From assembly GCA_015227615.1 (NCBI GenBank), contig JAALGZ010000054.1:1-64000 (forward strand): DNA of 64,000 nucleotides, read 5' to 3'. Shown piece by piece: positions 1 through 11,500 of this stretch. The notes below the pieces were generated by a model, which was not told the origin of the DNA, searched no databases, and saw nothing but the letters and a program-made list of their open reading frames with translations. Each line of letters opens with the position of its first letter. The first letter of the stretch is position 1. The stretch is from Labyrinthula sp. Ha. Its lineage: Eukaryota; Sar; Bigyra; Labyrinthulida; Labyrinthulaceae. The position numbers and the translations under genes were made by a program.

Positions 1-903
1 GTCGTAAAATTAACTAGTTGATTCCAAATAACAATAACTTCTTAAATATCCTTTCTTTTATATTTTTCTCTTTCTTATCTCTTAACGGTTAACAAAAACT
101 AATAATATATGTCAAAAACTATTCCAAGTATAATTATATACGCTATATTTCAGAATAATTCCAGTACCGCAATAAGTCACCTAGGTAGGTGTTTATGCTA
201 TATATCTCCCTACAAATGTCATTCATCTTATTATATGTCAATCGGAACTAACGATATCTCGATTCCAATTTATATCACCAAATGTCACCAAATGTAAATT
301 CATAGCATAAAAACATCGGTAGACAAACCACCCTTACATGTCATCACGGGCGAATATTCAGCACACATACGAATGAAAAAAGACTGCAAATTAGGTTCTC
401 AATTTGACCAAATCAACGATAACTCTTCGAAAACACTTCAAAATAAACCGAAAATCATTCAAGAACCTTATATCTTCTTCGTAAACACCAAATATACCAA
501 AGTTTCACACACACGCAAAGGTTTTGTCACATTTTTCTCCACATTTCACCTCTTAGTAATACAAGACATATCGTAAACAGAACAGCTGAAACAATTTATA
601 TCAAAAACATCACAACACTTCGAAGGTTATACTAACTAAATATGCCCACCTTGGATATCGAGCTCGTCTTATCCTAATATTTATTATTCAGAGCTCTAGA
701 CTCTGAGCAGAGTTTTTTTTTAGATTTATAGTCTTTTTTCATGTTTTCTGACACATTTTCTCCTCTTGTTTCTTGATTTTCCGGGTACAAGCTTGGTACT
801 TGCCCGGAGATTTTTTATATATGCAACTTTTGCAACAAGAAACAGACACAATATATTTATATTTCTTATCAGGAAATTCAATAATATATTTTTAACGAGT
901 CTT

Positions 904-915
904 GGGGGGGGGGGG
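904..915 (+). repeat. G12 homopolymer
   Basis: Twelve consecutive G residues inside very AT-rich DNA. A C10 run at 16484-16493 is the only comparable G/C homopolymer seen. Such runs are unusual at this base composition and are also places where assemblies go wrong. Confidence 0.9.
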
Positions 916-3900
916 TTTACCGAAAATGATGCGAAATATGAAGAATTCTCAAAATTGAGTCAATTCTCGAGACTCCGAAAATTCCAGGCTCCAGATGAAT
1001 ACGTCTAATTGTAGACATTTACTTTCAGATAAAGGGCTTTATACCTTCTCATAGATTTAAGACCCGCTTCAGTTTTAATCAAAATTTACGTTTCTTAATT
1101 TGAGCACAAAGCACAAACCTAAGAACCTGAAGTTAGGCGCGGAAACAGTGCCAGATTTCGATGCAACATCTAAGAGCAAGGAGAGCAAATGTATTTTTAG
1201 AAATATTATAACTGTGAAAAGCGCCCAAATTAAACATGTTTTACAGCATGAAAACGAACTTTCATTAATTGTGTTCATGAGTAGGATGGCCAGAGAAAAA
1301 CTAATAGAAGTGAAATATGAGGAACATAGTATTGAGATATCGCCTTTAAATATATTTTATAGGAAGAAAAAAGTTAAAGATAGATTGAGTTGATGCTCTT
1401 ATTTGATGAATTATGCAAAAGAAAATATATTCTCAACAGAAACTAACGGACTTAAATAAACGTAGCAATATCCAACAGAATAGGTAAATTCAAAATATAT
1501 AGATAGATTGAACACTACTAAAATGATTACAACGAGAGCAATAACATGTACGAATCTCACAAACATGCCTTTCGTTATATTAGACATTTTGTTTCCATTA
1601 ATGGTGAATTCTTCTTAGTTACTTAGGCTCTGTCACTCGGTTCATAATAATCTTCCTCTATTTTTTTTAGTTGCCTAACCATTGTATGTATACTTCAACT
1701 CACTCATCATTATAATTTTTAGAGCTTAAAAAACCTCCTGTAAATTTGTTAATTATGTCCATATTTTTGCTTAATTTAATGGATAAGTAATATTCAACTT
1801 TAATTCAATGACGAATAAGTTGTTTCTCATAGATCAAGGACTTGAATCCTTTACATCCACTTTTCCAAAGATTGTTGCTCTATAGAATTAAATTTTTCTT
1901 GTTAATCTAATGATAACGTTCTGCTGTGATGAGTGTACGCTTAAAAATAATTTTATTTTATACTTATTGCTTTAAGAAAGTGAGTGCTGATGGTTGCTGA
2001 TACTTCATTGATATTGATTGAAGCACGTAAAGAATCTATTGTAAAGTACCACTTAGCAGTGGCAATTTGTATCAAGTGGACGTATTTCTGTCAGATACAT
2101 ACATTTTCAAGATCCTTAGCTGCACTGTCAAAGAATGTTATCTTTATTCGAAAAATAATGTGCACAGCAGTGGAATGCTTAGGTATGAAAGCAATCTTAG
2201 ATCCCTCAACAGACATCATAACTACTACAATCAGAAGTGATAGAAGCTATAGAAAATGGTATAAATAATTAATATTTGAATTTCCATCAAGATATTATAA
2301 ATATCCATAGTTTCAAAAGCACACTATGCATATACTGGAAACATAGTCTATATCTGTTATCTGTCTACTCTATGTATTTTATCAATGTGGGTTTGATCAC
2401 TCTATTTTTTGTTAGATGCTTCTTTAGACACGTCGGGGATAATTAGCGTATTAGCATAGTCTAACTGTCAGAATAAAACTCAAACTCTTACCCGCTCTTA
2501 ATATGTCTTGTTTATGAATCGCCTATTTTTTTTATATTCTTCTCCTTAGCTTTTGACTTTAGCTTCCTCAGTAAATCAAAGAATCCCTTTGGCAGTTGAA
2601 TATTATTATATCACAACAAAGCATTGCTGTAAATACCGGTTAATAGTTAACCAATCAATCGAAGACACAAATATACAAGTTATTCACTGACTCGTATCTC
2701 TACAACTACCGCGGTTTAGAAGGTGTTAATCAAATCAATTTAAAGCTAAAAGGTTAAAATTTAAGCTTATGGAACAATATTAACTTCGCCCCGCGTTTTT
2801 GTTTAGTATAAATCTTTTCTTTTCTCTCAATCAACATATATATATATATCACCACGAAAATGCTTTATAAAAACCAAACACCATGAATACTCCAATTGAA
2901 AAATGCATTGGCTACAGTAGAATTTCGGTTGTTAGGATCTAATCTACGAGTGATATGTTTTTGTTATTGTGTTCATTAACTATAATTTTTAAGGTTAAAA
3001 ATTCTACATCATGGTTTGAGTTTTCAGTATGATTTATTTCGAAGAAAAGTTAAATCCTTTGCTATTAAGGTTAACAGAAATAGCAAATAAAATCTTGTAA
3101 GGATATGAGTTTAATTGCATGTGTTTATACCATTTTATCATTCAGTTGGAAAATAATCGTATAGTTTTATCCAGAAAAATAGTTTGTTATTCCGCTTTCA
3201 AATTTAAATCTACCTAATGCCATGGTTAAAGCATATTGGAGTGGTACTTCTTTACTCCGCTTTTTAAATATGATCTCTATATTTTTGTTCCTGTTATAGA
3301 CATCTTAGAGAATCTTAATCGATTCATCATATTGAAAAATTTAGGCCTTAATCTGATTTTACTCTTTTTTTACAGTTTTTCTATATGAACACCCAGATTA
3401 TATTGGCCTAAATATGTATTATTTAGATTAATTGTGTATATTTGAAAAGCATGATTCAGGAAACAGAGCTACATACACACGGAGAGTACAATTTGTCGTA
3501 ATTTATGTAAGCAGAGTTACTTCCAGTGAATACCAATCATGAATCCTTTGACAGAGTCACGTCTTACAGTTCTGTTTTCACATATGCTCAGTAGTTCTTA
3601 TTATAAAAAAGAGCTATGTAGTATATTTACGATTGTTTTATCTTGGAATTTAATTAAAACAGATTTAGAATAATTCGTGGAGATGAATTGTTTCAAGAAT
3701 TGTAGAAAATAATTTTCTTATAAGAACAACAGTAAACAGTAAAAAACTTGTAATTTCTCAGTGAACTTTGTGAACGTGTACAAAGTTATTGTTCATTAAA
3801 CTAGCTGTCTCAAGAGCACCTAATTACTGTCGAAGTCGTGGTTTTGTCTATGCAACTCGCAATAGAAGCAGAAAAAGATCATTTAGAAACTAATAAGGTG

Positions 3901-6188
3901 CAAACAGGTTCGAGTGCAGCATTCTATAATAGTTACATACTTTCTGGGGGGTCTCTTTTTAGTTCCTGATAGTTTCATGAACTTTCAATTACAATAGGTT
4001 ATCTCCTTATTACTTTTATAAAATCTTTATTTACAAAAAAAACTTCACGTAATTTTGTTTTTTCTTAATCTAGACATGTTAATGTAAGGAGTTGAAATTA
4101 TTCTTTGGTCTCAATAAAGCTGGGGAAGATTAATTGAAAGCACGAATCCCTTCCACCAACGTCCCAAACAATCTATATAATCTTCCTTATGATCGAATAT
4201 AGAACAGAAATCAATCTATACCAACCTGAAGCAAAATTTTTTAGTCAAGTTCTGGAATATGTGATTATTTTAAATGATAGCTGTGCTCCATAGATAGTGC
4301 TACAAGAACAAGTACATTTTTAACCCATGTGCTCTTTGGAAAATTCAAAGCCATAATGACCTTATAGCCCGGTTTACCGCTATTTCTAGCATCTAAGAAG
4401 TAGCCTCATAAGCAGCTCTCCTTAATAAGGTGTAGCATAAGAATATTTCTTATACATCTTGTGCCCGGCGTAACAATGGGTACAGTCTAAGGACATTTAT
4501 CGTTGAAAAATGGGAGGTTCTCATTCTCAACCAAAACAAATATTAGAAGCTTTCAAGAATCTGTGAGGCTCTTTGGAATTATATAACTCCAACAATGAAG
4601 ATCTTTTAATACTTGCAAAGTTTTCTCATTGATTTAATAGAAATTATTAACATGTTATTACAAAATGTTTCCAATATTGCTAAAAGTCATGTGACACATT
4701 ATATCTGTAGCCTAATGTAACGGAGACAAACATGTTTTGAAGTTAAAACCTTTTAGAAATGAGGTAATTTCCAGGATCAATTAATTATCCAGGTCTTACT
4801 TATTTGTTTGTTAATGGTACGAAAATGATATATCAGCAAGTTTAGGTAGCTAAGGAATTCTTAGAATAGATCATGTAATACATTTCGCAGTAAGATCCCC
4901 AGAATCCTCTTTTTCTCAGTTAAGTTCTTTAGGAGATTTCTCAGTAATTCTAAGTCGCTGAAAAAAAGTCTTCGGAACTCAGTTCAGGTAAAAGTGAGTT
5001 CACACACTGCATCGCTAGATCTACCTAATCTAGGCCCTGTATCCATCAGTAAATTCAAGCAGATTCTCTGTTACTCATCTTAATAGCGTGTAAGCAACTA
5101 CAGATTTTCTACCATATTCTTATCCATTAATGTTTACAAATGCCAATATATGAAGATGACTTTATTAGGCATACTTGTAAGATCCTCCCATACTTACGAT
5201 GTTAATTGACCCAAGTAGCCTTACAACGTATTTAATAAAGCGAGTACCTTCTTGAGATTTAGAAAAACCTATGATCTCCTATTTCATGGAATTTTCTGCT
5301 AGAGTGATACGTAATCAATAAATTTCCGAATGCCTAAATTCATTTGTAATTCTTAAAATTTCAATTACAAAAACTTAGTGAAGCAATAGCTAGATAGATT
5401 AAACTAAACAATAGAAGTTGTTCATTTGGGGATTTCTTCTTTGTACCAACTTAAAACTATAAAAAAATCAGTAGCTCATCACCAATAAATCCAGCCGTCG
5501 AGCTCATGGAGTTTGTTTAGAGCTTTTTTCTCTTTCAAATTAAATAATTCATATTAAAAATAGAAAGTTAAGAAAATGGAAACCCATGGCTACAACTAGA
5601 AAATGCACTCCAAACACAGCCAAGACTGCCTGGTGCATTACACAACTAAGCTCTTCTATCAAAACATGTACTTCTAATAAATTAACTCTTAAGCTCTCTG
5701 CGGAGAATAAAATCTTTTCATATGTTTGTGACTCAGTTGCTATTCTTTTTAGTTTGCAGGTGTTAATAAATTGGGAAACCTAGTTCAAGAATATTGTTTA
5801 TTTTTACGCACTGTTCAATGAGATAAAAATTAGAAACTATTGTTTCATAATGATAACTAACTACATTTTCTTTAGAAAGAGCAGAGGCTGAAATATATCA
5901 CAGAAGAATGACTGATATTAAATTTTTTGTTATGGAGTTGATGCTACTCCATGTTTTGGGAACTCTTTCACTTAATTGTGTTCAGCTTGTGTCTTATTTA
6001 ATTGGAAGAAAGTCATGACACGTACATGATTCTTCTTAATTATTCAAACATGATTTACAAGAACCTTAGTATCTTAATATACTCATGAGCTTAGAGTTTA
6101 TACGGTTGTTCAATATTTCAAGTTAGCATAAGATATAAGTGGGAAAAACTTCTCAAAGGTACATGAATCAGTTCTCATCGACACTTTG

Positions 6189-6216
6189 AATGAGCTCTAT
6201 AAAACCAGAGCTCATT
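6189..6216. repeat. 10-bp perfect inverted repeat (hairpin)
   Basis: Arms AATGAGCTCT (6189-6198) and AGAGCTCATT (6207-6216) are exact reverse complements separated by 8 nt. It lies about 570 nt beyond the 3' end of the first EGF/multi-span gene copy. No T-run follows, so a terminator role is not indicated. Confidence 0.8.
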
Positions 6217-6782
6217 GTGCTTAATTCAAAAACCATGTTAGAATACATTTTGTTTCTCCATTTTTTTTATAGCATTGAGGGATATGGAACGCAATATATT
6301 TTGTTGTAAATAGAGGGGGAATTAATTTTGATCTACGTTGACAACCAAAAGAAAACTGAAGAAGTAATAAAATTATTTCGCGTCAGCAGTATACAACTAT
6401 GTATAAACTTTCAAGTTTCTGCACAACAGTTTCTGTTGCATATTCATTAGGTTTAAGTTCTTAAATACTAAGTATGTACTGAATAATTTAAGAATCTATA
6501 TAGATGATTTATTTGGAAACAGAAAAAAGATATTTAATTGTAAAGAAAAATAACATAAGAGTTATGTTGAAACTATTGCTACTATAGTCTTGCCTTTGTT
6601 TATTGTTATGTTGAGTTCTTAAATCAAAATAATGTAACATATACTGACAAATTTTAAGAATTATTTTATTTTGCAATATAAACCAAAGGAAAAAGTATTC
6701 AAAAAATTGCTTAATAGCATTAGCTTAGGTAAACTTTTCTATTCGATAGTATAGCTTGAGTTCAGATGCACTTCAATAGGAT

Positions 6783-7946
6783 CTATACAGAACTCGGAAC
6801 TAAAGATATATTGTTCTTTGAGAAACTTTTGTTTTCTTTTTTTCTTACTCTAAAGTTATTTATAGAATGAATCGGCCAAAGAACACCTAAAATATAAAAA
6901 TAAAAAAAATATTTACCACAAGCTAGCATATTAAAATATTGTAAAGATCCTTGACTTTCAGAAAAAAGTATTAGCATTCCAAATACAATAAACCATATTA
7001 AACTGTAAAAGAATATATTCCATTTTGTAGCACGTGTATTTTTTAATAGCCTTTCTAATTTTGATGTTCTTGATTTACTGTGGGAAGAAGAATTTGTATT
7101 TATTCTTGATATAGATAATAATCTAGAACAATCAATTTCAAGTCCAGTAAAAACTATGTGATTTAATACTACTAAATAAGCTAAATAGAAAACAGAATAA
7201 TAAAATAATACTACATAAATAACTTGAGAAATAACTAGAAGATTAAAGTTAAAGTTATTTTGAGTATCTAAAACAACAGAAAAAAATACTGGAAAAAAAG
7301 TTGTAAATGATAAGAATATAATATCTATAAACATAATATATTTTTCTTGAATTCTAATTACAGAGTCTAAATGATATCCAAAAAAAGTTACTTCAATTCC
7401 AAATGCTTGTTTTGCTTTTTCAATGTGATATTCAACAAATTTAAGATAAAAAATATTTTTTGCTATATTTGAAGAAACATATAAAACTGCAAGAGAAAAA
7501 GAAAAACCAAAATGAAAAGGATAAATATTATCTAAGGAGATAGTTTTGAATATTGCAGTAATAAATCCAAACATAAAGGTCAATATTTGAGGAAGTAATC
7601 TTTTTAATCTTCGTTTCTTTGATAAAGCAAAAGGAATATATTTCTAAAGTGCAACTAAAGCACAAATATAAGTTAGACCAACTATTGTATAATATAAATC
7701 ATCTAATCTTGAACAAGGAGCTTTATTCAATAACTCTTTTTTAAACTCATCCAAACTCACAAAATCAGAAAGATCAGTTAAATTATTGTATATTTCTCTC
7801 GCACCACTTTTAATAAACAAAGTAGGAAAAAGTTCTATCGAGTTTTCCCATCCAGATTCACAAATACAAACTTGGTTTACACAAGTTCCATGTATTCCAC
7901 AAGCATCTTCTCCAAAAGAAACTTCTCCAAGAGTATTCATACACAT
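6783..7946 (-). pseudogene. EGF-like / multi-membrane-span protein, copy A, broken by one nonsense codon
   Basis: Reading from 7946 the frame begins MCMNTLGEV, followed by an EGF-like Cys pattern around residues 16-31 (CGIHGTC..., then CICESGW), a hydrophilic stretch, and about seven hydrophobic segments. The frame stops at 7644-7646 with TAG after residue 100, exactly where copy B (14729-15912) has TGG (Trp), and then continues open in the same frame to 6783. Removing that one stop would give a protein colinear with copy B and with an intact C-terminus. The first ~270 nt are nearly identical to copy B (one difference seen between 7681 and 7946), whereas the part below about 7440 is only about 70-80% alike. 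There is no signal peptide at the predicted start and an in-frame stop lies a short way upstream, so a first exon may be missing. I do not recognise the family; EGF plus seven spans suggests a surface receptor-like protein. Recoding of TAG is a less likely alternative to pseudogenisation. Confidence 0.75.
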
Positions 7947-9907
7947 TTTTTTATATTTACAACTTCTTTTTTACAACCTCCTTTCCTATTATTACTATTC
8001 TTAACTTTTGGCTGTACCAGAGAACCCAAAAATAGTGTCAGATAATATTCGCTAAGAAAAACTGGTACTAGTTCCACAATAATTAACTTCTATAAAGCAC
8101 CATATCCGCAGAGTCTGGGAGGTTGCATTAAGTTTCAGAACAAAAGCATAACTTCTTCTCAATTAAGTGTGTCTGTTCAAGTAATCAATTCTAACTTTTA
8201 GGAGATTCACTGAATCCAATGTTTGGTTTTTTACATTATTTATCGGTATCAACATATCTGAAAACTAACGGAAGCGAGCATATTTTTTATATCCGTTAAG
8301 TGATCCAACTGGTATAGAAGGAAGACTTGAGTTTGTGTTATATTTGTTTTCTGGCCGCAGAATGGTATAAAACAGAACAATATGTTCTACAATATGTAAC
8401 TAGTTATAGAGAATTTTATTAGGCTCAAAATAAAAAATACCTGTTTTTTTAGTTTTGCTTCTTAACTTTGACGCTGCAATGCTTGGATACTTTTATCAAC
8501 TTTCAGATGCTAATATGGTAGTATAACCGAGTGCTAACTTAGGATGAAAAATAATAACAGTTTCATGAGGTTTCTGGATCATGGTAAGATACTTTGAAAT
8601 AAACCTCTTTCCAGCTGCCACCTTTTTTGAAGAAGTATGTACCTTCATACGACAACTTCATAAGCTCTCCAAGCTTATAAGATTATGGAGTATTACAATT
8701 GCCTCTGATTATAGCATTTCGTGCTACTTCTGAGTCGTATAGTTTTCTACTGTTGCAGCTTCATGAGGAAGTATATTCATACATAATTTATTCTTACGTC
8801 ACCTTTGTATTAAGAATGTTTTCAGGACAAACTTTCCTAGAGAACTAACTAGAAAATCAACTCTAGCTCTTTTTCAAGAACTCAGGAATATCAGTATAGT
8901 ATATTAAATGAGATACCCCGTTGAATTCCATAAAGGTGATTTTGATAAAAGACTATTCTATGTGTACAGAAGTTATCGAGTATTACCGGGAATTCAAACG
9001 AACTGGCCATGAATAAGCGAGAGAGTTGGATAATATAGATGTTATCGGAGTAACGTTAGTATTTATGAAATATGATCCTCATTGTGGGATATTGTAAGAA
9101 GTTTTGCGAGTGTATGGAGTGTGCACAAGACTATTGCTATGGAAAATTGCGAACCTATTTTAGGACAATTATCAAGATACATATTCCTCGCAAGTGCTTA
9201 TGCCAAATGAGAAAGGATTTTTACATAAACCATGCGTATATTTAATCTGATATTGATTATCATAACATTATTAAATAGTATAGCGATATAAGTAGATAGA
9301 TGTTTTGGAGAATAAAGAAACAATCAATCTAATAACATTCATCTAAGATAATACAACAATAAAAGGGCTAAATCAACTTAAAGCTAGAAAACAGTGAAAA
9401 TGAGAATCAGTGCGAGTGCTTAGACCTAGGGTTATAAAACCTATACACATTTACGCACTTCTAGAAAGTGTTCAAGAGCTTAGTTGGTTCTTAGAAATGT
9501 CTATTTGGAACAATTTTTGTTCGGATTAACCTATGCGCCCCTGGACATAGCCTTAGCAGACTCAGCTTAAGGCCTGTTTTACTTCCTTAATTTTCCTCAC
9601 TTCTTTCGAACTGTATCAATCTTCGATAGTATATCCGAAGCAGATAAGCTTAGGAACAAAACATTCCCATTACATTCGATAGTGTCATAGGAACGAAAAA
9701 TTCTTCAAATAATCTACATGGGTATTCGGTTTTAGATTACTAGAGCCTCGACAATACAATTCATTGAAGAACACCTTACTTTAAAGGCTTGGTGTCAATG
9801 ATTAGATTTAACAAAAGAAAAGTATTCCACCATCTTTCTTAATAAACTAGAAAAAAAAGAGAGAAGAAAGAACCAAAAAAATAAATAACGCTTGATTTTT
9901 TTAGCTT
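7947..9907. other. Intergenic stretch, no gene seen
   Basis: AT-rich sequence between copy A of the EGF/multi-span gene and the METAP2 pseudogene. No reading frame of note. It contains the word TTCTGGCCGC near 8351, which recurs near 47011. Confidence 0.6.
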
Positions 9908-11469
9908 TTAATCGAACGAGATATCTGAGAAACCATCACCACGAGAGATTACCTCCTTGCAAGTCGGTTTTAGTAAAATAGTATGCTCCTATTAGGATAT
10001 GTATGATGTCTTAGCTTCAACCAACGGTGGTATAGGGTCTACAACTTCTGCGTCGCTCAGCTATTTAGGGTTTGAAGATACATTTACTACTACCCTTTAT
10101 TTTCATTAACCGTAGAAGAGCTTCCATTCTTTGGGACAAATCAGAGGTTACAAAACGCAAGTATTCCAAATGTCTTATGTATATGGTTTAACAACTTTTT
10201 TGCTCCTTGAGTTCGCAACGATACATGATGAGCGTAAAACTTTTTCATGTAATGGCTGCAATCCATATCATCCACAACATATCCACTCCCGGTCTTTCCC
10301 AAATTATCAATCGCATCGTACTTGGCTTGTTCCATCATAGAAGAACCACCGCCTTTAACTATAGGTACAGTTTCTTCGCCGAGGGTATTATATTGCTCAA
10401 TATAATGCCCATTGATGTTTTTGCGACGCTTAACCTGATAAACTTTGGCGTCTAGTTCAATTTCTCTTGGCCTCATTACTTCTTGAATAGCCTCACCAAT
10501 ATCACATAATCTTAGATGTATACCAGCTTCTCTGATTTCTCTGTTTTTCGCCTCTCAAATAGTAGCCAAGAGTGGATAATATTGTAGATTAATTACCACA
10601 GTCTAAGCACAATCAGTTAACATTCCATCAACATGGATCTTAAAATTCATTTTGATAACGTCATCATACTTTAAAACAGTGTCATCACCAGGATTTGATG
10701 TCTAGTGCGCAGCTGCATATCTTAGAATACAGCCCGTTGGAAAACCTATCCCATCATTTAAATAATCTTTGCTTACAAACTTAATATTTTTGTTTTCTAG
10801 AACTTCACATGTATCAGATAATTTGATTCCAGGTTTTACATTATATTGAAAAAATTTTACCACTTGTCGATGAACTTCAGCTGCTTGTCTAATATTAGCA
10901 TACTTTTCTAGATTCAGTTTATCCAAAGATCATTTTAGTTCGTTCGTAAACTCTGATTGATTATTGTCAGCACAAGTGTACTCCATAAATTCAACAACTG
11001 GAGAAACCTCAACTTTTTACGAGGTGGTCAAGCTTGTTTGTCATCTGTCTTTTGGTACAAATTATACTTTGGTATAACTTTTTGCTTTTCTTCTCCATTC
11101 AATCGCAAACGACAATATGGAACTAAATTACTTCCAGATACATCTAATTCTCTCATTTCATCGCTTTCTATATCTTCAGGTTGATTGTAAGTGCTTAAAT
11201 CTAAACCATTTCCAGAGCATCCTCCTTTGTCATTCTTTTCTTTCTTTCTTTTTTTTTCTTTTTCTTTTTAGGAACATTTTGTTCAGGTGTAGTGCTACAA
11301 GGTTGATTAGTCAAATTGGATTCATCTACTTTTTAGCTTCTTCTTCCTCTGATTCAACCGGAGTTATGCTTTCAACATTGTTTGCAACAGAGCCTGTCCT
11401 CTTCGCAGAATAACAATATTACCTATTATCAATTTTAGTTGTCTTTTGCAATGTTAGATTTGCCTCCAT
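9908..11469 (-). pseudogene. METAP2: Methionine aminopeptidase 2 pseudogene, full length but heavily mutated
   Basis: Translation of the minus strand gives segments diagnostic for type 2 methionine aminopeptidase in the right order: an acidic then poly-lysine N-terminus (about 11410-11230), NIRQAAEVHRQVVKFF and GIGFPTGCILRYAAAH (10926-10705), DIGEAIQEVM and YQVKRRKNINGH (about 10520-10400), DDMDCSHYMKKF and FGILAFCNL (to 10141), VVDPIPPL (about 10050) and EHTILLKPTCKEV near the end. METAP2 removes the initiator Met from nascent proteins in the cytosol with two metal ions. This copy cannot work: in-frame stops follow AAH (10702-10704), DCA and ATI, and CNL (10141), two adjacent stops precede EHTILL, and the frame shifts in the acidic N-terminal part and again between 10141 and 10054. 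Metal-site residues are also altered (the VDFG Asp is Asn, the later AIE Glu is Asp). The likely start ATG is at 11469. No intron is needed to align it, unlike several intact genes here. A functional METAP2 is presumably elsewhere in the genome. Confidence 0.9.
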
Positions 11470-11475
11470 TACTGA

Positions 11476-11500
11476 GAGAAAAGCAACCATTGCTTTTCTC
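11476..11500. repeat. 11-bp perfect hairpin just upstream of METAP2 pseudogene start
   Basis: Arms GAGAAAAGCAA (11476-11486) and TTGCTTTTCTC (11490-11500) are perfect reverse complements with a 3-nt loop. On the minus strand the hairpin ends 6 nt before the ATG at 11469, so it would have sat in the 5' leader of the ancestral transcript. Confidence 0.85.

Larger units (their letters stand above)
1..6782. other. Gene-poor AT-rich stretch
   Basis: No gene could be supported here. The stretch contains AT-rich sequence with short simple repeats, a run of 12 G at 904-915, one open stretch without ATG on the plus strand (1079-1393, about 105 codons, no recognisable product), an unrecognised plus-strand reading frame with an ATG at 1990 running to 2268, and a perfect 10-bp inverted repeat at 6189-6216. 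The open stretches are near the length expected by chance and I do not call them genes. Confidence 0.6.

Noticed and set aside
10702-10704. Stops in METAP2 as possible Sec or reassigned codons
   Set aside because: TAG, TAA and TGA all occur within it together with frameshifts, and intact genes here use all as normal stops, so decay is the simpler reading.
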